This document shows, one piece after another, positions 26,916 through 33,867 of a stretch of DNA of 39,531 bases (positions within the stretch are counted from its first letter, which is position 1; every line of letters starts with the position of its first letter). The notes beneath the pieces are model-generated. The model did no database searches and was not told the DNA's origin. It saw only the letters and a list, made by a program, of their open reading frames with translations. The translations under genes were made by a program, and so were the position numbers. The DNA comes from Actinomycetes bacterium (GTDB lineage Bacteria; Actinomycetota; CALGFH01). The stretch is taken from positions 1-39,531 of the forward strand of contig DASYUT010000178.1 of the NCBI GenBank assembly GCA_036000965.1, written 5' to 3'.

Positions 26916-27018
26916 CCCGGTCGACAGGATCGGGGAAAGCCGGGAAGCGGTGGAGCAGGCAGCGATTGCGTCGAGCAGGCAGCGATTGTATGGAAGCCCC
27001 ATCCCACCGGCAACGGCG

Positions 27019-29499
27019 TCAGGCCTCCTCGCCGACGATCTCGCCGTAGCCTTCCTCACGGCTCCTGAGCTGCTCGAGCTGCTCGACGGTCATGAGCACG
27101 TCCCTGGGCTTGGAGCCCTCCGACGGCCCCACGACCCCGCGCTCCTCGAGCTGGTCCATGATGCGGCGGGCGCGCGAGAAGCCGACCTTCATCTTCGACT
27201 GCAGCATCGAGGTCGACCCGAGCCCGGAGCGCACGATGATCTCCATCGCCTGGGTGAGCAGCGGGTCCTCGTCGCCGTCGTCGTCGCTGGTCGCCCGGCC
27301 CTCGGCCACCACCCCGGACTGGTAGGCGGCCTGCCGCTGGGCCTTGCAGTAGGCCACCACCGCCTCCACCTCCTTCTCGGTGATGAAGGCGCCCTGGATG
27401 CGGCGCGGCTTGGAGGTTCCGCCGGGCAGGTAGAGCATGTCGCCGTGGCCGACCAGCTTGTCGGCGCCGCCGGCGTCCAGGATGACCCGGGAGTCCTGGC
27501 CGCTGGCGACCATGAACGCGATCCGGCTGGGGATGTTGGCCTTGATGAGCCCGGTGACCACGTCCACCGACGGGCGCTGGGTGGCCACGACCAGGTGGAT
27601 CCCGACGGCCCGCGCCATCTGCGCGATGCGGCAGATGGCGTCCTCGACGTCGCGGGGGGCGACCATCATCAGGTCGGACAGCTCGTCGATCACGACCACG
27701 ATGTAGGGCAGGGTAGGGCGGGCCGTGTCGCCGTCGGGGCGGCCGTCGTCGTCGAGGGTGACCGACGGCAGGCTGGGCAGGGTGCCCTCCACGGCCGCCT
27801 TGTTGTAGGCGGCGACGTTGCGGACCCCGGCGAGCGCCAGCGTCTCGAGGCGCATCTCCATCTCGCGCACCGCCCAGTTGAGCGCCTCGCTGGCCCGTTT
27901 GGGGTGGGTCACCACCGGTGTGACCAGGTGGGGTGCGCCCTCGTAGTTGGTCATCTCGACCCGCTTGGGGTCGATCAGGATGAGGCGGACCTGGTCGGGC
28001 GGGTTGCGCATGAGCAGGCTGGTGACGAGCACGTTGAGGCAGACCGACTTGCCCGACCCGGTGGACCCGGCGATCAGCACGTGCGGCATCTCGGCCAGGT
28101 TGGCCAGGACGGGGTCCCCACCGATGTCCTTGCCCAGCGCCACCAGCAGCGGGTGGCTCTCCTTGAGGCTGGGCACGTCGAGGATGTCACCCAGGGTGAC
28201 CAGCTCGCGGTCGCGGTTGGGCACCTCGATGCCGATCGCCGACTTGCCGGGGATGGGGGCGATGATGCGCACGTCGGGCGAGGCGAGCGCGTAGGCGATG
28301 TCGTGGGAGAGCCCGACGACCCGGGCGACCTTGACGGCCGGCCCCAGCTCGACCTCGTAGCGGGTCACGGTCGGGCCCCTGGTGTAGCGGGCGACCTGCG
28401 CGTCGACCTCGAACTGGTCCAGGGTGCGCTCGAGGACCTGCGCGGTCTCGTCGAGCCGGCGGTCGTCGACCGGACGGTGCCTGCCCTTGCGGAGCAGCTT
28501 GGAGGGCGGGACGGTGTAGGCGCCGCCGGCTTGGGCCTGCAGGCTCATGGCGAGCTGGGTCGCCTCGCCGGCCTCGGGCAGCTCGGCGGGCACGGGCATG
28601 GGTGGCGGGGGTGTCCTGGCCGCCCCGGCAGGCGGCTCGTCGGCGCCCCCGGCCGGCTCGGTCGCGCCGGCGCCCCCGGGCGGCTCGGTCGCGCCTGCGC
28701 CCCCGGGCGGCTCGGTCGCGCCTGCGCCGCCGGCCACCGAGGCCGGCCGGCGGCCCCGGCGGCGCTCGCGGGTGACGACCTGGTCCGGCTCGCCGGGCAG
28801 GTCGTCGAGCGTGACCGGCTTGACCGGCCCACTCGCCGGCTCGTCCGGGACCGCCGGGGCCGGGAGCGAGGGCGGGGTCGCCCACGACCTGAGGACTCGG
28901 CCGGCGTGCGCGATGCCCCGCCCCACCGACGCCACCGAGGTCCTGGTGGCGATGAGCGCGCCGAGGAACAGCAGGCAGACGAAGACCGCCCGGGCGCCCC
29001 AGACCGAGAGCAGGCCGGCCAGGGGCGCCGCGGTGACCGCCCCGGCCAGGCCGCCCGAGGTCTGCAGCACGTCGGGGGGGGCTGAGGCCGGAGGGGCGCC
29101 CTCGGCCAGGTGGAGCAGGCCGAGGCCGCCCAGCAGGAACGCGAACAGCCCGATGGCGACCCTGGCCCCGACCGCCTCGTCGGGCCTGGCCGCGGACCGG
29201 CGGAACAGGGCGACCGCGACCAGGGCGACCAGCAGCGGCACGGCGTAGGCGCCCCAGCCGAACACCCCGCGCAGCAGCAGCTCGAAGAAGCGGCCGGCGC
29301 GGCCGCCGTCGTGGAACCACACCCCCAGGGCGAACATGGCGGCCACCAGGATCAGCACGACCCCCTGGATGTCGCCCTTGTGGGGCGAGAGGGCCTGCCG
29401 CGACCCCTGGCTGATCTTCTGGGTCCGCGAGGGCGTGGCCGTTCGGCGCTTGGCCGGCGGCCGGCGCTTGGCCGGGGGGCGGGTGCGGGCCTTGGCCAT
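27019..29499 (-). CDS. ftsK: FtsK/SpoIIIE DNA translocase
   Basis: A membrane-anchored DNA pump that clears and resolves chromosome ends at the division septum, 826 residues. Four hydrophobic segments lie in the first 185 residues. A Pro/Gly/Ala-rich linker follows (about 205-330), and then the motor. Walker A is GSTGSGKS (478-485), and Walker B lies in LPYIVVVIDELSDLMM. The C-terminal winged-helix gamma domain is QAMEIIVRSGLGSTSMLQSKMKVGFSRARRIMDQLEERGVV. The linker contains three copies of GGAGATEPP/A. It lies between rnj and the RodZ-like gene. Confidence 0.97.
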   Translation of the reverse strand: MAKARTRPPAKRRPPAKRRTATPSRTQKISQGSRQALSPHKGDIQGVVLILVAAMFALGVWFHDGGRAGRFFELLLRGVFGWGAYAVPLLVALVAVALFRRSAARPDEAVGARVAIGLFAFLLGGLGLLHLAEGAPPASAPPDVLQTSGGLAGAVTAAPLAGLLSVWGARAVFVCLLFLGALIATRTSVASVGRGIAHAGRVLRSWATPPSLPAPAVPDEPASGPVKPVTLDDLPGEPDQVVTRERRRGRRPASVAGGAGATEPPGGAGATEPPGGAGATEPAGGADEPPAGAARTPPPPMPVPAELPEAGEATQLAMSLQAQAGGAYTVPPSKLLRKGRHRPVDDRRLDETAQVLERTLDQFEVDAQVARYTRGPTVTRYEVELGPAVKVARVVGLSHDIAYALASPDVRIIAPIPGKSAIGIEVPNRDRELVTLGDILDVPSLKESHPLLVALGKDIGGDPVLANLAEMPHVLIAGSTGSGKSVCLNVLVTSLLMRNPPDQVRLILIDPKRVEMTNYEGAPHLVTPVVTHPKRASEALNWAVREMEMRLETLALAGVRNVAAYNKAAVEGTLPSLPSVTLDDDGRPDGDTARPTLPYIVVVIDELSDLMMVAPRDVEDAICRIAQMARAVGIHLVVATQRPSVDVVTGLIKANIPSRIAFMVASGQDSRVILDAGGADKLVGHGDMLYLPGGTSKPRRIQGAFITEKEVEAVVAYCKAQRQAAYQSGVVAEGRATSDDDGDEDPLLTQAMEIIVRSGLGSTSMLQSKMKVGFSRARRIMDQLEERGVVGPSEGSKPRDVLMTVEQLEQLRSREEGYGEIVGEEA
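28651..28731. repeat. 27-bp in-frame minisatellite in the ftsK linker
   Basis: Three 27-bp units encode GGAGATEPP, GGAGATEPP and GGAGATEPA (residues 257-283). The unit is nine codons and lies in the flexible linker, where length change is tolerable. Confidence 0.9.
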
Positions 29500-29505
29500 G
29501 CTCTG

Positions 29506-31281
29506 CTAGACCTCCATCACCGTAGGGATGATGACCGGCCGGCGCTGGGTGCGCTCCTTGAACAGGGCGGCGGCGGTCTGGCGCATGTACTGCTTGAGGA
29601 TGTTGGGGTCCCCCACGCCCTCGGCGGCCGCCTTGTCGAGCACCTCGAGGACGCGGGTGCGGGCCTCCTCGATCAGGTCGCCCGACTCCGGCTCGTAGAC
29701 GAACCCGCGGGTGACGATGTCCGGGCCCGCCAGCACCTTGCCGGTCTGGACCTCGATCGTGGCCACGATGTGGACGAAGCCCTCGCCGCCGAGCTTGCGC
29801 CGGTCGCGCAGGACGGCGTCGCCCACGTCGCCGACGCCGAGCCCGTCGACGAACACCACGCCGGCGGGGACCTGGTGGCCGCGCCGGACCCGGCCTGCGT
29901 CGAGCTCCACCACGTCGCCGTCCTCGCAGATGAAGACGTGGTCGCGGGGCACGCCGGTCGACTCGGCGAGCTTGGCGTGCTGGGCCAGGTGGCGGTACTC
30001 GCCGTGGACGGGCACGAAGTGCCGCGGGCGCAGGGTGGACAGCAGCAGCGTCAGCTCGCCCTGGGCGGCGTGCCCGGACACGTGGACCTTGGCGTTGCCC
30101 CGGTGGTAGACGACGGCGCCCTGCCGGGAGAGGTCGTTCACGGTCCGGTAGACGGCCGCCTCGTTGCCGGGGATCAGCGACGACGACAGCACCACGGTGT
30201 CGCCCGGCTCGATCCGCACCCACTTGTGGTCCCGGCCCGCCATGAGGGTGAGGGCGGAGAACGGCTCGCCCTGGGAGCCGGTGCACAGCACCACCGTCTC
30301 GGCCGGGTGCCTCGAGGTCAGCTCCTCGACCGGGATCAGCAGCCCGTGCGGGAGCCGCAGGTAGCCGAGCTCGCTGGCCACGCGCACGTTGCGGAGCATG
30401 CTGCGTCCGACCAGGGCCACCTTGCGGCCCAGGCCCGCCGCGGCGTCGAGGATCTGCTGCATGCGGTGCACGTGGCTGGCGAAGCAGGCGACCACGATGC
30501 GCCGCTCGGCCGTCTCGAAGATGTCGGTGAGGACCCGGCCGACCTCGACCTCGGAGGGGATGAACCCGGGCGTGTCGGCATTGGTCGAGTCGGCCAGGAG
30601 CAGGTCGATGCCCTCGGCGGCCAGCCGGGCGAGCCCGCCCAGGTCGGTGGGGCGCCCGTCGATCGGGGTGAGGTCCATCTTGAAGTCGCCGGTGTGCACG
30701 ATCACGCCGTCGGCGGTGCGGACCGCCACCGCGACGCCGTCGGGGATCGAGTGGGACACGGCGAAGAACTCGAGGTCGAACGGGCCCAGGCTGGTGCGGT
30801 CGCCGGCGGCGACCTCGACCAGGGACGGGGCCAGCTCGTGCTCCTCGAGCTTGGCCGCGAGCATCCCGAGCGACAGCCGCGTGCCGTACACGGGCACGTC
30901 GTAGTCGCGCAGGAAGTACGGCAGGGCGCCCATGTGGTCCTCGTGCGCGTGGGTGAGGACCACCCCGGCGACCCGCTCCGGCTCGTCGGCCAGCCACGAG
31001 AAGTCGGGCAGGATGATGTCGACGCCGGGCTGGTCGGCGTCGGGGAACGCCAGGCCGCAGTCGATCAGCAGCCGCGCCCCGGCATGCTCGACCACCGTGC
31101 AGTTGCGGCCGATCTCGCCGACGCCGCCGAGGAAGGCGACGCGCGTCGGCCCGGGCCTGCCCGCCCCGCCAGGCCCGGCCGCCCCGCCAGGCATGCTCAC
31201 CCCGCCAGGCCCGGCCGCCCTTGCGGGCCCGGTCGCCCGGCCGGGCCCGGCCGGCACGGTGCCGGCGGGCCGGTCAGCCAC
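29506..31281 (-). CDS. rnj: Ribonuclease J
   Basis: A metallo-beta-lactamase/beta-CASP RNase with 5'-3' exo- and endonuclease activity, used in rRNA and mRNA maturation. The zinc motif is LTHAHEDHMGALPY, with further ligands in HTGDFKMD and the beta-CASP histidine in VHVSGHAAQGEL. The beta-CASP domain and the C-terminal IPTVMEV tail are complete. The first 35 or so residues are a Gly/Pro/Ala-rich extension coded by a CCCGGC-rich repeat (31155-31260). The GTG at 31281 is preferred because GGGAGG lies five bases before it; another GTG two codons earlier overlaps that site. It overlaps the dapA stop. Confidence 0.96.
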   Translation of the reverse strand: MADRPAGTVPAGPGRATGPARAAGPGGVSMPGGAAGPGGAGRPGPTRVAFLGGVGEIGRNCTVVEHAGARLLIDCGLAFPDADQPGVDIILPDFSWLADEPERVAGVVLTHAHEDHMGALPYFLRDYDVPVYGTRLSLGMLAAKLEEHELAPSLVEVAAGDRTSLGPFDLEFFAVSHSIPDGVAVAVRTADGVIVHTGDFKMDLTPIDGRPTDLGGLARLAAEGIDLLLADSTNADTPGFIPSEVEVGRVLTDIFETAERRIVVACFASHVHRMQQILDAAAGLGRKVALVGRSMLRNVRVASELGYLRLPHGLLIPVEELTSRHPAETVVLCTGSQGEPFSALTLMAGRDHKWVRIEPGDTVVLSSSLIPGNEAAVYRTVNDLSRQGAVVYHRGNAKVHVSGHAAQGELTLLLSTLRPRHFVPVHGEYRHLAQHAKLAESTGVPRDHVFICEDGDVVELDAGRVRRGHQVPAGVVFVDGLGVGDVGDAVLRDRRKLGGEGFVHIVATIEVQTGKVLAGPDIVTRGFVYEPESGDLIEEARTRVLEVLDKAAAEGVGDPNILKQYMRQTAAALFKERTQRRPVIIPTVMEV

Positions 31282-32179
31282 TGGCACCTCCCTGGGGCTC
31301 GAGGCCGAGGTCGGCCAGCAGGCCGCGCATGAACTCGGCCTGCTCGGGCGTTGCGTCGACCAGCGGGGAGCGCAGCGGACCGGCCGGCAGGCCGAGCTGG
31401 TTCAGGGCGGACTTGAGCAGGATCGGGCTCGAGGTGGCGAACGCCCCCTCGAACAGGGCCAGGTGGCGCAGGTGGAGGCCGAGCGCAGTGCGGTTGTCGC
31501 CCCGCTCGAATGCGGCCACCAGCTCCTGGATGGCCGGCCCGACCAGGTGCGACAGCACGCTGACCACGCCCACACCACCGACCGCGAGCAGGGGCAGGAG
31601 GTTCTTGTCGTCGCCCGAGTACATCTCGATCGCGCCGCCGGTCTCCCGGTACAGGCGGCTGGCCGCCGCCATGTCCCCCACCGCGTCCTTGACCGCGACG
31701 ACGTTGTCGAGCTCGGCCAGGCGGACCAGGGTGGGCACCTCGATCAGGCACGCGGTCCGGGACGGGATGTTGTAGAGCATGCAGGGCAGACCGGTCGACC
31801 GGGCGATCGCGGTGAAGTGGGCGACCAGCCCGGCCTGGGGAGGCTTGTTGTAGTAGGGGCTGACGAGCAGGAGCGCGCCCGCCCCGGCCTTCTCGGCGAG
31901 CTGGGTCAGCTCGATCGACTCGGCGGTCGAGTACGTCGAGGTCCCGGCCATGACCCGGCCCGGGTCCCCGGCCGCCTCGACGACCGCCGCCCACAGCCGC
32001 GACTTCTCCTCGGCGGTGAGGGTGGGCGACTCCCCGGTGGTGCCAGCCACCACGAGCGTGTCCGTGCCGTTGTCGAGCAGGTGGCGGGCCAGGCGCTGGG
32101 CACCGTCGAGGTCGAGCGCGCCGTCGCCGGTGAACGGGGTGGCCATGGCCGTGAGCACGCGGCCGAAGCGACCAGGCAT
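31274..32179 (-). CDS. dapA: 4-hydroxy-tetrahydrodipicolinate synthase
   Basis: Condenses pyruvate with aspartate semialdehyde, the first step of the diaminopimelate/lysine branch whose later enzyme DapF is also in this window. The protein has 301 residues in a TIM barrel. GTTGES (46-51) contains the Thr pair, Tyr136 is in CMLYNIPSRT, and the Schiff-base lysine is Lys164 (VVAVKDAVGD). The ATG at 32179 has AAGGAG eight bases upstream. A TAGAAT -10-like box at 32247-32252 predicts a leader of about 60 bases. It overlaps rnj, a pairing common in actinobacteria. Confidence 0.97.
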   Translation of the reverse strand: MPGRFGRVLTAMATPFTGDGALDLDGAQRLARHLLDNGTDTLVVAGTTGESPTLTAEEKSRLWAAVVEAAGDPGRVMAGTSTYSTAESIELTQLAEKAGAGALLLVSPYYNKPPQAGLVAHFTAIARSTGLPCMLYNIPSRTACLIEVPTLVRLAELDNVVAVKDAVGDMAAASRLYRETGGAIEMYSGDDKNLLPLLAVGGVGVVSVLSHLVGPAIQELVAAFERGDNRTALGLHLRHLALFEGAFATSSPILLKSALNQLGLPAGPLRSPLVDATPEQAEFMRGLLADLGLEPQGGASG

Positions 32180-32214
32180 GCGATCGTCTCCTTGTCCATG
32201 CGGGGCGGATCCAT

Positions 32215-32356
32215 GCGGGAGCAGGTCCTGCCGGCAGCCACCGGGAATTCTACTCGGACGTCCACCCGGCACCCGGGACGTTCTCTCCATCCGGCACGCC
32301 TCGTCCCGCGTGCCCGCCCCGGTTGGCGGGGGCCCGCCGCCAGGACCTGCTCCCGC
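32215..32356. repeat. 142-bp segment bounded by a perfect 16-bp inverted repeat
   Basis: GCGGGAGCAGGTCCTG (32215-32230) and its exact complement CAGGACCTGCTCCCGC (32341-32356) enclose 110 bp. Inside are smaller dyads: ACGTCC/GGACGT near 32257-32280 and GCCCGCC/GGCGGG near 32312-32330. The segment fills nearly all of the gap between the FHA gene and dapA and contains the putative dapA -10 box. No target-site duplication is visible at its edges, so a mobile origin is only possible. Confidence 0.75.
32247..32252 (-). promoter_or_regulatory. Candidate -10 box for dapA-rnj
   Basis: TAGAAT on the minus strand sits in the only A/T-rich patch upstream of dapA. No clear -35 element is seen. The predicted transcript would begin near 32240 and include the left arm of the inverted repeat in its leader. 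Confidence 0.45.
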
Positions 32357-32362
32357 GGCGCC

Positions 32363-32881
32363 TCAGCGGGTGGCGAAGTAGGCGACGAGGGCGATGGCCG
32401 TGGCGATCACCGTCCCGAAGGCGAGCAGCGTGGGGGTGAGGCGCCTGGACGCCACCCGGCGCCTGGTGGAGACCGGCGGGGCGAGCGCACCGAACGGCGG
32501 CAGGGTCGGGGCCTGGGCCGCCGACCCGGCCACGGTGGCTGGCGCAGGCGCCGAGAGGACCGTCGGCGGCGACCCGGCCGCCTCCGGCTCCACCTCGAAC
32601 AGCGTCTCCCCGATCTCGACCCGGTCGCCCGGCACCAGCCGGACTGCGCCGTGGATCCGGTCGCCGTTGACCCGCGTGCCGTTGAGCGAGCCGAGGTCTT
32701 CGATCTCCAGACCTACGGCCACCTCCAGGCCGGTGGCCACTGGCCGGACGACGGCGTGCCGCCGGGACACCTCGGGGTCGTCGAGGGTGAGATGCGCCTG
32801 CTCGCGGCCGAGCAGCAGCTCGGAGCCGACCTCGACGCGGCGGCCGGCGAGCGGACCGTTCCTGAACACAAGCGTTGGCAT
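32363..32881 (-). CDS. Tail-anchored FHA domain protein
   Basis: A phosphothreonine-binding FHA domain (about 1-100) shows LLLGREQ, SRRHAVV, LGSLNGTRVNG and PGDRVEIGETLFEV. A Pro/Ala-rich linker follows, with a basic patch and a C-terminal membrane helix (about 153-170) that ends YFATR. The 172-residue protein would be a cytoplasmic FHA domain tethered by its tail. The ATG at 32881 has AGAGGAG eight bases upstream. It follows the Ser/Thr kinase gene by 114 bp, so it is a natural substrate or partner for that kinase. Confidence 0.88.
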   Translation of the reverse strand: MPTLVFRNGPLAGRRVEVGSELLLGREQAHLTLDDPEVSRRHAVVRPVATGLEVAVGLEIEDLGSLNGTRVNGDRIHGAVRLVPGDRVEIGETLFEVEPEAAGSPPTVLSAPAPATVAGSAAQAPTLPPFGALAPPVSTRRRVASRRLTPTLLAFGTVIATAIALVAYFATR

Positions 32882-32928
32882 CGACGCTGCTCCTCTGGCT
32901 GCGCTCCTAACCGGGTGACCAGAGGTTC

Positions 32929-32946
32929 TGTCCGTCATCACGGACA
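32929..32946. promoter_or_regulatory. Hairpin between the kinase and FHA genes
   Basis: TGTCCGT, loop CATC, ACGGACA forms a perfect 7-bp stem in the 114-bp gap. It could attenuate or process the kinase-FHA transcript. It lacks a T-tract in either direction. Confidence 0.45.
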
Positions 32947-32995
32947 ACGGCCCAGGTCGTCGGGTGGCGTTGCGGACAGGACTTCTGAGCTGCTC

Positions 32996-33847
32996 CTAGG
33001 GCTGGTCGGCGGCGACGCGCAGCATGCGCGCGAACGCGGTGGCGGTCGTGGGGCGGCGGCTGGAGTCCTTGGCCAGCGCCTGCCTGACCGCCCAGGACAG
33101 CATGGGCGACAGGTCGGCGCGGCCGGCCGCGGCGTCGGGCGGCTCCTGCTGGAGGTGGGCGACCCCAACCTCCAGGACGCTCTTGCCCGCGAACGGGGGG
33201 ACACCGGCCATGCACTCGAACACCACGCAGCCGAGTGCGTAGATGTCGCTCGGCGGCCCGGCCGGCACCCCCCGGATCAGCTCGGGCGCGAGGTAGTCGA
33301 GCGTGCCGAGCACCTGGCCGGGCCGGGTGAGAACGGTGTACGCCCGGCCCTTGGCCAGGCCAAGGTCGCCGAGCACGGCCGACCCGGCCCGGTCCAGCAG
33401 GACGTTCGACGGCTTGACGTCGCGGTGGACGAGCCCCCGGGCGTGCAGCACGTCCAGGGCCGCGCCTACCTCGGCGGCGAGCCGGAGCAGGTCGAGGAGC
33501 GGCAGCGGCCCCTCGGCTGCGAGCCGGTCGGCCAGCGACCAGCCCTCCACGTAGCCAACCGCGAGGTAGAGGAGCCCTTCAGCCTCGCCGGCCTCGAGCA
33601 CGCGGGCGAGGTGCGGGTGCGCGACCTCGGCGGCGGCCCTCGCCTCGTGCGCGAACCGGCGCCGGTAGACGTCGTCGGCGGCCAGCTCGCGCCGCAGGAC
33701 CTTGAGCGCGACGATCGCGCCATCGGGCTCGTGGACGCCACGGAAGACCACGCCCATCGCGCCCTCGCCGAGCCGAGCGTCGAGCCGGTACGGGCCGAGG
33801 CGGTCACCGGCCTCGGGGTCGCCGCCGTATTGCTTCGCTTGGCACAT
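32996..33847 (-). CDS. Soluble serine/threonine protein kinase
   Basis: A Hanks-type kinase of 283 residues with only the catalytic domain and no membrane segment. The glycine loop is GEGAMG (28-33), the ATP lysine is Lys49, the catalytic loop is HRDVKPSN (Asp143), and APE is at 187-189. The magnesium motif is DLG (161-163) where DFG is usual. The ATG at 33847 has no ribosome binding site but lies eight bases after a TATGCT box, so it is probably translated from a leaderless mRNA. It is divergent from the antiporter gene and followed by the FHA gene. Probable targets are the FHA protein and perhaps the antiporter. Confidence 0.93.
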   Translation of the reverse strand: MCQAKQYGGDPEAGDRLGPYRLDARLGEGAMGVVFRGVHEPDGAIVALKVLRRELAADDVYRRRFAHEARAAAEVAHPHLARVLEAGEAEGLLYLAVGYVEGWSLADRLAAEGPLPLLDLLRLAAEVGAALDVLHARGLVHRDVKPSNVLLDRAGSAVLGDLGLAKGRAYTVLTRPGQVLGTLDYLAPELIRGVPAGPPSDIYALGCVVFECMAGVPPFAGKSVLEVGVAHLQQEPPDAAAGRADLSPMLSWAVRQALAKDSSRRPTTATAFARMLRVAADQP

Positions 33848-33867
33848 TTGTGCGTAGCATACCGTCC
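33848..33867. promoter_or_regulatory. 20-bp divergent promoter with overlapping -10 boxes, both sides leaderless
   Basis: Only 20 bp separate the kinase ATG (minus) from the antiporter ATG (plus). On the plus strand TAGCAT (33855-33860) is followed by seven bases and ATG. On the minus strand TATGCT (33861-33856) is followed by eight bases and ATG. The two -10 boxes overlap by five bases, so polymerase can use only one at a time. Both genes lack a ribosome binding site. Confidence 0.7.

Noticed and set aside
26800-29085. A 761-codon plus-strand frame opposite ftsK
   Set aside because: It is antisense to an unmistakable FtsK and has the composition of a shadow frame.
32180-32362. Lysine riboswitch upstream of dapA
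   Set aside because: The region is structured, but I could not find the conserved lysine riboswitch core motifs. The main feature is a simple long inverted repeat.
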